NCBI GenBank assembly: GCA_020055645.1
Contig: CM034548.1
Location: 43,702,296 to 43,766,295, forward strand
DNA length: 64,000 nt
Direction: 5' to 3'
DNA from: Tomocerus qinae
Taxonomy: Eukaryota; Arthropoda; Collembola; Entomobryomorpha; Tomoceridae
How positions within the stretch are numbered: position 1 is the stretch's first letter; the number at the start of each line of letters is the position of its first letter. Below, piece after piece: positions 12,395-21,131 of the stretch. Below the pieces are notes generated by a model. It did no database searches. It saw nothing but the letters and a program-made list of their open reading frames with translations, and was not told where the DNA came from. The position numbers and the translations under genes are program-made.

Positions 12395-13065
12395 TTACTA
12401 CTTAATATAATGGCGGAGAAGTTTATATTTTCTGTTTTTGACCCTCCCCTGTCAGGGGGTAGCTTTAACTTAATAGTAGTGTTTCAGAACATTTGTGATG
12501 TCGAACGACGACTTTAAACGATGAATATAAGTTACATCGAATTTCAGCTATTTTTAAGTTTTTCACTCACCCTATCAAGGGAAGGTTTTAATCTATTTAG
12601 TAGTGTCCATTGACCTGTCAGCTTTCAATCGAGGTATTTCACGACTTTTTACGATGAATACAGCCGAAGTAATAATACTTTTCAGTTTTTTTACGTTTTC
12701 TACCCACTTTCTTCATTAGGGAAAGGTTGTGATCTATTTAGCAGTACCTGCAGACCTGTCTGCTGTTCAAGACCGCGGTCGCAGCCGGTGCCCCCCCCCG
12801 AAATCGATAAAAATAAAGAAATTTTTGTCTAAAAACGCAAAATATCGCTAAAATATGTAATCTAATACTTTGTACGATGGACAGAACCAAAGATAAGTTG
12901 AGTTTTAGATATTTTTAATTTTTAAACCCCTCCCCCGCTCAAGGGGTGTGACCGATTTTGCCCGTCCTATTTACCTGTAGATTATATTCTGGAAAGAACA
13001 CTCTATCTCAAACCTTTCGAAAGTTATCGTGCGCAGGGATTAACGGACGGGCAGGCAGAAATAGT
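12395..13065 (+). repeat. Diverged tandem blocks of about 140 bp ending in interspersed-repeat tail
   Basis: Three to four diverged blocks repeat the order: TTTTCAG/TTTTT run, CCC-rich segment with TCAAGGG or equivalent, GATCTATTTAGTAGT-like segment, GACCTGTC segment, CGACTTT and ACGATGAATA. Starts are near 12411, 12540, 12680 and 12870. The last block runs into CTCAAACCTTTC and a GGACGGGCAGGCAG tail equivalent to the end of the repeat at 10220-10560. A C9 run lies near 12790. The arrangement looks like a retroposon-like family whose internal module has multiplied in tandem. Confidence 0.6.
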
Positions 13066-13293
13066 TATTGCATATACAGGGATGATAAACTTCTCTGAAT
13101 AATTAGAATAGTTGCAATGTATGACTATAAAATGTCAAAAGAATCGGGAACCGAATGGGGAGCATAGAAAATGAAAAATAGCATGATCGGGCACTTTCAC
13201 ACTAAAGATACCTACCACACCATTTCCCCATTGATCACAACTACAACTCAGTGATCCAGAAAAATAAATTGTAAAAAATAAAAGTTTACACCT

Positions 13294-13493
13294 GTTATTT
13301 TCAGTGTTTCATTTTAGCCGGCTAAAAATGATTTTGACCTGCCAGCTGGCTAAAATGGCTGAAATGGTTAGTGGCCAAAATGGCCAAAAATCATGGTTTT
13401 TCAAACTGGCTAACAAAGAATTTCAACCTGCCGGCCATTTTAGCCAGCCATTTTAACCAACCAGCCGGCTGGTCACCGAACACTGGTTATTCT
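13294..13493. mobile_element. 184-bp hAT-like MITE with 8-bp target duplication
   Basis: Element 13302-13485 begins CAGTGTTTCA and ends CGAACACTG. It is flanked by GTTATTTT (13294-13301) and GTTATTCT (13486-13493), an 8-bp duplication with one mismatch. CAGTG termini and 8-bp duplications are hallmarks of hAT transposons. The interior is almost entirely made of AGCCGGCTAAAATGG-like words in both orientations, including AGCCGGCT palindromes near both ends. No coding capacity. Confidence 0.85.
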
Positions 13494-13699
13494 CCTTGTC
13501 AGTCAATTCTTATTCTCTTCTGTTCTTGCCTTATTGGCTATTAAGTTAAATTAATACATTTCATTGTTATAATAAAATAATTATAGTTCACTCAAGGATT
13601 TTCATAAAAGTCTTCTAAAGAAGTGCTCTTCAATACCCTCACGCCACGACCCCGCACCCAAGGACAGTTAATTTTGCGTAATAATTGAATACATCTGAT

Positions 13700-13975
13700 C
13701 AGGCACGTATCTAGAAATTTGTTCAAGTGGGGAACCAAATATTATTGCAAAAATAAGACATATTCGCGCAAAGCGCAAAAAATTTTGAAATTTTTGGCCT
13801 TATTTAAAAAAAATCTTCTCTCAAAAAAATTTTGAAGTTTTTGGCCTTATTTTAAAAAACTCTTCTCGCAAAAAAATTTTGAAATTTTTGGCCTTATTTT
13901 TAAAAAAATCTTCTATTTTTCTAAGATTTTGGGGTGGTACAGCGCCCGGACCGCCCCCTACTGGATACGTGCTTG
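13700..13975 (+). mobile_element. 276-bp CAGGCACGTATC MITE with internal 47-bp triplication
   Basis: The left end CAGGCACGTATCTAG is answered on the right by CTGGATACGTGCTTG, giving imperfect terminal inverted repeats. Flanks CATCTGAT (13692-13699) and GCTCTGAT (13976-13983) match at six of eight positions, compatible with a worn 8-bp hAT duplication. Inside, a unit of about 47 bp centred on AAATTTTTGGCCTTATTT is repeated three times between about 13775 and 13915. Related to the fragment at 12028. It has no coding capacity; the open frames across it are artefacts of the repeats. Confidence 0.75.
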
Positions 13976-14191
13976 GCTCTGATAGCCTTCCTGTCACGTC
14001 AGTACTATCTACTTTAAGTGGCACTACTATAGTATAATCGAGTTTCGCGGTGAAATCCGGTATGGCGGTATGTATGTACCATCGTGTGTTAATTTGCCGC
14101 TCTGATAACGCACCTAAGCAGAACTCAATCTTAAGCTTCAATTTGGCAAATCTCAACAAATCCTTATTACAAAAACCTCTTACCCGTTTGC

Positions 14192-14281
14192 ATCTAAATA
14201 TACATTTAACGTTATTATTAAGCACGGCATCTAAATATGTATTTAACGTTATTATTAAGCACGGCATCTAAATATGTATTT
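14192..14281. repeat. 37-bp tandem repeat, 2.4 copies
   Basis: Units 14192-14228 and 14229-14265 are 37 bp long and differ at only a couple of positions (ATCTAAATATACATTT versus ATCTAAATATGTATTT), followed by a partial third unit at 14266-14281. Each unit carries AACGTTATTATTAAGC. Confidence 0.85.
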
Positions 14282-14454
14282 CATAATAGTGTATGGTGCA
14301 CGCGTTCTGTGTGCAGTTCCTTTCTCGCTTTCATCACAACTAAATGTGGTCTCTTCAGTGCTGTGAGATGTGATGGCGAGGTCTTTGTTCTTTTAGATGA
14401 TTTCACGCGTTTAATATTTTCGTATTTTGATTCGCTTTTGTTTCTTGATGACAT
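14281..14454 (-). CDS. Candidate 57-aa very basic peptide (unconfirmed)
   Basis: A minus-strand frame from ATG at 14454 to a stop at 14281 would encode 57 residues with about 15 Lys/Arg and only four acidic residues. It is listed because a TATA-like TATAAAAA (rc of 14496-14503) lies 30 bp before an initiator-like TCAGTTT (rc of 14469-14475), which is 19 bp before the ATG. I recognise no family. The frame ends inside the 37-bp tandem repeat and the region is transposon-rich, so it may be a chance frame or a fragment of a mobile element. Treat as a hypothesis only. Confidence 0.2.
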   Translation of the reverse strand: MSSRNKSESKYENIKRVKSSKRTKTSPSHLTALKRPHLVVMKARKELHTERVHHTLL

Positions 14455-14529
14455 TTTAAATGAGAATAAAACTGAAACTGCTACTAAATTTTGTGTTTTT
14501 ATAAGCCAACTGGTATAGCCACTCATCAC

Positions 14530-16020
14530 CCTTTGGCTTCATCACTGTTACCAACAAGTGATGGATCAAATTCAATTTCAAAAAATGAAGTAAGCCTTTA
14601 TCTCCACATTAAAACCCCAAGCAGAAAATTAGGGGAAAAGTGCCTCCGAACACATTTTATAATTTTGAATAAAAGTCGCCCTCGAAAATGCCTACACCTT
14701 GACCAAGATCTACTTTCTCGGATCCAACCGACAGCATCTATCTTTATATAAATATCGTTATTTTATACATCAGCTTTTAGATCATAAATGAGGCAAAAAT
14801 AGTCATGGGTGACTAACAATTCTGTTTGATATATATGTATATAGAAAATTAGACTATTCGTCTTTTCTCATCATATAATTTGCTCCATATACTCACTTAA
14901 TCACTAGCATTATTTATAACAGGGCCTGGGCCATGTGATCGGCTAGTATAAATATAATGAAAATTATTGAAATCATTATTCATGTATACAGCACATTTGT
15001 ACTTTACTTAGTGGTATCTGTAAATATGACAAGGTAAAAACACTAATAAATAATAATATACAGAATTCAAGTAGTTATTTCCTTCACCCATGGATAAACA
15101 TGAAGTTCATATTAGATTCATTTCATAATTACATATTTTGAATTACTTAAACAATCTTATAGCATAATTAATAATAATACTAGCTATCCATCATATTTGA
15201 AAACAAAATATGCCACTAGTAGAATGACGAAAGCTAGAACGTTTACATTGCATCATGTAATTAAAATGGGTGAACTATTTCTAGTAGTTGTTGCATTTCT
15301 CACCTTTAGCCTGCAATAACGGAACGGGAAAAGTTTCCGAAACATAATTATTATTTGACTAGGAATGTATTTCACTGATCGAATCACGATGATAAACACA
15401 TACATCTTAATGATTTTTCCAGTTACAATTACGATAATCTATTGAAAACTTTGTCTTGACATAAAGTAATTACAGTACTAGACACCTCTATGTAAATAAC
15501 AAGCACCCACCATTGAACATTATAAATGTTCATAGTATGGGCGATTAAGTAAAATCACATGCCTTCATTCGAAGGAAGTTTCTTTTTTACTCACATGTTA
15601 ATGAATGATACTCCTCTTTTTCCCAGTATCTTATACTGTAAAGATTTCGACACTAATAAAGTACTAGTAAACTAGTGTATAGTTTGTACTTCATAAATAA
15701 ATTATATCTATAAAATAAAGTAAAAATTCGTGATTTATAAGTAACGCTTTTATTAACAATCAATTTCCGTAGATAGAAAAGACATAATGAGCTATGATGT
15801 GCTAACCATTTAGTCTTATTTCACATTGTTAAGTCTATAATGACTTATATTAATTATTGAAATGTTCAGACACAGAGATTTTCTTTAAACTTTTAGTGCT
15901 TACATTATTTAACCTAAATTATATTGGCTTAATCATAATTGAACCATGGTTAAAAGTGAAGGCTTAATTCTTCTTTCTTAAAACTGAGCCATGTACACGT
16001 ATGGAAAATATATAGTTGCG
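14530..16020. other. No gene recognised upstream of TMA7 3' end
   Basis: AT-rich intergenic sequence downstream of TMA7 (which runs on the minus strand). Open frames are short and random-looking. No repeats with visible boundaries were noticed. Confidence 0.5.
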
Positions 16021-16031
16021 CACCGATGAGT

Positions 16032-16778
16032 TTATTTTTTGCCAGACTTCTTTATTCCTCCAGCAACTGCAATTAATCAACATGTTAATAGATGTAAGAA
16101 ATTTTAAATATTAAAATCGAATAGCGATTCGGAATAGAATCACAATTTTAGAAAAGCTGTATGCAAAAAAAAGAAACTTTGTCTTACGTAAAGGTCCTTT
16201 CCCGGCAGCTTTTGCCTTCATAGCCTCCAGGGCTTTTTGCTCCTCCTTTTGCTTTTGCTTTAATTTCATATCATCCTGCAGAAACAGTTCAGAATAAAAT
16301 AAACTCGTTCTTATCACTGATATTATTTAGAAAAATATTTTAACAATAATAATTTTCTTTTCACACATTGTATAAACCACCAAAAGGGGGGTTCCTGTCA
16401 TAATAATAAATAACTAATCATTTAAACTTTAAATTATTTTTAAAAATTGCAGAAATTATAAAATAACTAAAATTGAATTTACACAAATATACAAATTAAT
16501 ATACAAAATAAAAAAGTATCTTGTGTCTTGGCAAATTAACACTTTCATATTATACTTGTCAAGATTTGCTGAATAAATGTAATTTGTGTACCTCGTCCAT
16601 CTCTCCCTTTTCCTTCTTGGGTGCTTTTAAGGGTTTTTTCTTGCCACCTGTAAAAATAAAACAAATAGTAGTAAACAGTGGATTTTGTTTCAATTTTATG
16701 AGTTTTAATATTCAATTAGATCATTTTAGTTATTAGCATAAGATGTAGGACGAAATAATTACCTTCGCGTCCTGACAT
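16032..16778 (-). CDS. TMA7: Translation machinery-associated protein 7 (TMA7/CCDC72)
   Basis: Four coding exons on the minus strand: 16763-16778, 16592-16647, 16188-16275 and 16032-16066, all with GT-AG junctions, giving 64 residues, the family's usual length. The protein starts MSGREGGKKKPLKAPKK, continues through a KLKQKQKEEQKALEAMKAK helix and ends AGGIKKSGKK, which identifies TMA7, a small, highly basic ribosome-associated protein first found in yeast ribosome proteomics. The introns are 115, 316 and 121 bp. The ATG context is ACAAAATGTC, preceded by a 26-bp 5'-UTR segment and an acceptor (exon edge at 16804). The residue spanning the last junction is Leu (GPLLAGG), where I recall Thr in other animals. 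The stop codon overlaps an AATAAA. Confidence 0.97.
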
Positions 16779-16804
16779 TTTGGTCGAAGCTTAGATCAAC
16801 GTAA
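16779..16804 (-). other. TMA7: TMA7 5'-UTR part of the first coding exon
   Basis: Directly upstream of the ATG, the minus strand reads ...TTTATTTGCAG then TTACGTTGATC, a good acceptor. The intron it closes most plausibly opens at the GTAAGT donor at 18374-18379, making a 1,575-bp 5'-UTR intron (16805-18379). Confidence 0.75.
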
Positions 16805-16965
16805 CTGCAAATAAAATCAACAATGAACATGTTCATTAATGCTAATGCATGAATTAATTCATAATTTATGCCTTTGTATTTGACATTTCAATTCAAAAGA
16901 CGAAAGATGAAAGAAAAAAAATTGAATATTCTATTATAGACTACAAACACCGATTTATCATTGTT

Positions 16966-18096
16966 AATTGTCAGTAGGGTTACCGGGAATATTCGACACA
17001 CTTACTATTCGATATTCGACGTCGAGAAATACGTGTTGGGTGTCGTTTGATAGCTAATGGTTCAGATAGTACGATTCTAAGCTTATTTTATACATACGAA
17101 AATAAAACAAATATTTAATACAATAACAAATGTTTCTGGACTATTTTCTGGATTTTCCCATATACCAGTTAGTCTCCAAAAGGTAAATTATAAATCTTCT
17201 TGGTCTTATCGTTTTCTAATCGCATTTTATCGTACATCATAATTCAGCTGATTTTTTTGCCCAAATCCATAAAAGTTAACACAGCCAAACAAATTTCTTT
17301 AGTTTTAAAAATAAACGTTATATACATTCCAGCAGAAATTGATTTGATTTGCTATATTGACATAAAAATGTGTCGCTACTAATACTATTAAGGTATTAAG
17401 TAATTAAGTTGGTTTTTGTTTTCATCGAAAATCAACTTAAATACTAAAATCTTTTCAGTATAAAGTATAAATAACCGATAATGTCGCTTTCTATTATTAT
17501 ACATAAAAATGACTGATCAATAACGAATAACGAAACTACTGCAGCTTTACTTGCCATTATGCATACTAATTTTACGCGAAATACAAGATGTTTGATGATA
17601 AAATTTGTATATATTCAATTAAATAGCAGCGAGTTATGAGTAATGTGCGGTGCTGCGGTGACAGTAGTTGGTTGGCGTTGCAAAAAATCAAAGAAAGACG
17701 ACGAACAAATTTAATAATTAAAGGGAATTCAGCACTGAATTTTGGCCTTCGACTTTTTCATTTTTAATTTGCGAAACTAAGCTCAATAAAAATATTCTGA
17801 TAGCCCATTTTAATTTTAGGTTATCCCTCTTTCCAATGGTGGTCGTCTCATTTCCGTAGCAGCCTCCGTTTAGGAGCTATAAGGCCTAGACTTTGTGTAC
17901 ATAGTTCTGGCCCACCCTGTATTTAAAGATAGAGCGTTTGATTCAACGGAGTTGTGCTCAGTGCATTTTCCGCTTTCGAAAGACACCGACACCAAACACT
18001 GCAATATTCGATGTCGAATAGACATTTTTTTTCGTCGAATATTCGTTATTCGACATTTGTTGAATACCGGTATTCGCGGCAACCCTAATTGTCAGT
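16966..18096. mobile_element. 1.1-kb DNA transposon inside the TMA7 5'-UTR intron, 10-bp target duplication
   Basis: The element 16976-18086 begins AGGGTTACCGGGAATATTCG and ends as the near reverse complement (...CGCGGCAACCCT). It is flanked by identical AATTGTCAGT copies at 16966-16975 and 18087-18096. Both ends carry arrays of a TATTCGA/TCGAATA word, for example around 16988-17030 and 18002-18055. No transposase-length frame is present. A 9-11-bp duplication is typical of Mutator-like elements, but the duplication could be read as 10 or 11 bp and the superfamily is not settled. It occupies about 70% of the intron. Confidence 0.85.
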
Positions 18097-18379
18097 TCTT
18101 CGATAAATTTAACAACAGACTTTCCAATCAAATAAACAAATATTTATTGAAATTCAGACATAAAACTATCAAAAAACAAACAACAAATGACAAATAACAA
18201 ACATAATGTTTGAAATAACGTTGAACGTAAGCAGCCGACAATTGAACAACTGATAACTGACAACTAATAACTAAAGACTGACGGCATGTTAAAGGCTAAA
18301 CTTGTTTAGTTGTTTATTGATGTCATTAATATACAATAAAAAATTGATTGGTATATGTTAGAAAATTGGAAGAACTTAC

Positions 18380-18450
18380 CACTGATAAAAAAGAAAACTC
18401 GAACTTTTAGCTGTTATCAGACGGCACGCAGCAGGATGAAAAGACCCAGA
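18380..18450 (-). other. TMA7: Probable TMA7 non-coding first exon and start region
   Basis: A strong donor (GTAAGT, rc of 18374-18379) closes a segment free of upstream ATGs. Near 18440 the minus strand reads GGGTCTTTTCATCC, a pyrimidine tract resembling the TOP-type start sites of ribosomal and translation genes. That would fit the function of TMA7, but the start position is a guess from sequence alone. Confidence 0.5.
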
Positions 18451-19134
18451 AATGAAATGAGCGAGTCGAGGAAGATCACAGTTTGTAGGTAGTCACTGTC
18501 GTACTGAGTGCTGGCCGTATTACAAGAGTCAGAGATTGGCCCACGCGCGCAATTTTCCTTACAAAGGTATGATTTGAGGTACATACGTGAAGACAAGTTA
18601 AGTTAAGAAAAATAGAATTTGTACTGATTGGCTTTATTTCCATTGGTTAGCAATTTTACTATCCGAATATAATTTGATTTTAAACAAAGAGTTTTTCGAG
18701 TAGCAAAGACGTGATATAAGCGAGAGATAAGCGAAATACTCTCTGATGGAATATGAATTGCACAAGTGACCATCAACGAACTCGAGCTAGATTTCATCCT
18801 ATATTTTCATTTGCTAAAAACAGGAGGTAAAAATGTTAAATTAAAAGATATTGCAGATAAAATTGGACGCATTTCTAGATTTTCAGATTTCCAAACGTCT
18901 GTAATCGGTTTCCCATAAACTAGGCGACAAATCGGCAGTTAATAGTGGAATAATTTTGTGATCACACCTTCCTACCAACTGAAATTTCATATACCATATA
19001 TATCATATATATATTTCATATAGGTAATAGGTACAGATATTATTGCAGAGATATTCGCACAAATCGCGAAAAATTTGAGTATTTCTTCCAATTTCTTATT
19101 CTCATTAAATATGTGGTAGACTTTGAGAGATGGG
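18451..19134. other. Intergenic sequence upstream of TMA7
   Basis: Presumed TMA7 promoter region, followed by AT-rich sequence. A TAGGTAG heptamer lies near 18486 and a (TATA)-rich run near 18996-19015. No gene or bounded repeat recognised. Confidence 0.45.
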
Positions 19135-19447
19135 AGACTGGGAGGGATATCTGTGGTGACAATTACACGATACTTACTAAACGGTAACAGTTAGAGAGAT
19201 GATACTAGCACTATCGATTAAAAGTAGTTTAATTAGCCTGGCTTTGAAACATTATTGTTAAGATCGGACATCCTAATCAAAAGATGCTTCAATAAAAGTG
19301 AAACTTTTTAAAGTGAATTTATGTAATAACTTTTGAATGGGACATCTGATCTTAATAAAATTTGAAAGCTGGGTTAATTAAAATACATTTAATCGATGGT
19401 GGTAGTATCATCTTAGACTGGGCGAGCCATTATATCCCTCCCAGTCT
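19135..19447. mobile_element. 313-bp foldback MITE, AGACTGGGAGGGATAT ends
   Basis: The first 16 bases (19135-19150) are the perfect reverse complement of 19432-19447. Inside, long imperfect arms pair: GATGATACTA...ATCGATTAAA on the left mirrors the right arm, continuing through an AAGATC..GACATCC segment towards the centre near 19310. TTGAGAGA (19123-19130) and CTGAGAGA (19451-19458) lie just outside the ends and could be a worn 8-bp target duplication. No coding capacity. Confidence 0.75.
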
Positions 19448-20083
19448 AGTCTGAGAGAGCTATGGCAGGGCCTGGTATGCCCTATGTATTTCATGGCGCG
19501 ATTTTTAAACTCTGCCACCACTATCTTACTTCAACCAAGATTTTCAAGCACATTAAAGAATTTATCTTCTAAAAATTAGTGTGACAATTTTTTCAAAATA
19601 CCCAAGAACTAATGCTAAATTTAATTGATATTATAAATAACAAAATCTTAAAGATTAACCGTTGACCGTAGCTTGTAATACCAATCATTACATTCTCCAA
19701 TTCTCCACACATGAAATTATTCTACGGGTGTATTAATGTTAAATCTAGGAGATAAAATCACACTTCACAAGTTGATGTGGTGAGCCCACCAATGTCCAGA
19801 CCAATTGAGTGCAGAAAGCGCTGATGGTCATTTGCCGTTGAGCGGTATTTAGCAAGAATGTAATAAAACCACATAAAACAGTGTAAAATTGTCAAAAATG
19901 TTACTTGGCTCTGTTTCTGTTGACACTTTACCGCCAATTTTTTAAATTTACAAGTTAAGCTTCTACTTAAGTTAAAATGTGGTACTAAAATTTACCAGAT
20001 TGGTAATTCTATTTTACTGACATGAAAATCACTTTCTTATGATGCTTTCACCAAATTGGCAATTTAGTAAGCAGTGGACCTGC
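19448..20083. other. No gene recognised
   Basis: Intergenic DNA between two foldback elements. No bounded repeat or convincing frame was seen. Confidence 0.45.
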
Positions 20084-20238
20084 TTTAAAGGGATCCAGGA
20101 ATTTTCACATCTAAAGTTTTACAACCTGGGGTAGTGAAGTTTTACAACCATGCACTGCAGTTTTACAACCAGCTACTGGAAACTTCACTACCCCAGGATG
20201 TAAAACTTTAGATGTGAAAATTCCCAATACCCTTTAAA
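20084..20238. mobile_element. Short hairpin MITE with TTAA-containing flanks
   Basis: Two arms, each with TTTTCACATCTAAAGTTTTA followed by a CCTGGGGTAGTGAAGTTT-like segment, face each other around a loop with TTTTACAACC repeats (about 20090-20232). TTTAAA flanks both ends (20084-20089 and 20233-20238) and contains TTAA, so a TTAA duplication with AGGG termini (piggyBac-like target choice) is possible. A perfect-stem transcript would be a long hairpin. Confidence 0.7.
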
Positions 20239-20243
20239 GGAAT

Positions 20244-20302
20244 GCCCGATATGTCTGTCTGTCTTTTAGGCTCAAGAACGAACGGTTTGAGCTAGTATTT
20301 TA
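20244..20302 (-). repeat. Reversed remnant of the CTCAAACCGTTC/CAGACAGAC repeat
   Basis: Plus strand reads TGTCTGTCTG, then GAACGAACGGTTTGAGCTAG. On the minus strand this matches the tail order of the repeat at 10220-10560 (CTCAAACCGTTC before a CAGACAGAC run). Confidence 0.5.
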
Positions 20303-21131
20303 ATTTAATTAGTTGCCGTGTAATTAGCAAGTTGTCCGTGATCCGCTTAACCGAATTGCATTACAACCCATATTTTCTTTATATAGCCAATAAAAGTGTT
20401 TTTCTGAATTTTAAATAGAAAATCTCTTTTAACTACGAAATGCAAAAAAATACTAGTTAGCAAAAATAATAACAGTGACAACAATAATTTATTTAAACAA
20501 TTAGTACATTTTCATTACGCATCATACAAGTATTAATATTAAAGCTATACTTCAGTTCAGTTATGATATGAAATTAAATGTACCTCAATTAATATAGCAC
20601 ACATCGCAAGCACAAAATCTACACATATATTTTTAATTTTGCATTAAAAAAACACAATAATCTTGTAAATTGAAAACATTTAAAGCAACTTAACTTTGCA
20701 AAATTTGTAGAAAAAACAATGGAACAAGGAAGGAACATGGTAGAGGTATATCAATATCATGCGCACCACAGTATAAAAATACAATATAAAATCTCAAAAT
20801 CTGCTTTCAAACTACGTACATTAACATAATAAGTTACAGTTTAAAGGTGTACTACACAAACAATACATAAGCATTGGACTACAATACATCTTGATATTTT
20901 TAAGAAGTTATTATTACCTTCTACGTTCTCTTATTTTTTACTGATTTCAGAAATGTTTAATGTATTTAAATTTAAAATTGCTGCCAATACATAAAGTGTC
21001 TAATTAGACTGCTAAACCAAAACTAACAGTTCACTATCGATGATACCTACAAAAAATACCTAAAGTTATTTAACATGAGGAGTAAAAAATATTTTAAAAT
21101 CTGCGTAGAATTAACAACTCGTATTTAAAAC

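Noticed and set aside
13821-14267. 148-codon minus-strand open frame
   Set aside because: It runs across the 47-bp triplication, the MITE border and the 37-bp tandem repeat, so the length is due to repeats lacking stops in one frame. No recognised domain.
16111-16317. 68-codon minus-strand frame
   Set aside because: This is TMA7 exon 3 read through into its flanking introns; the true exon is 16188-16275.
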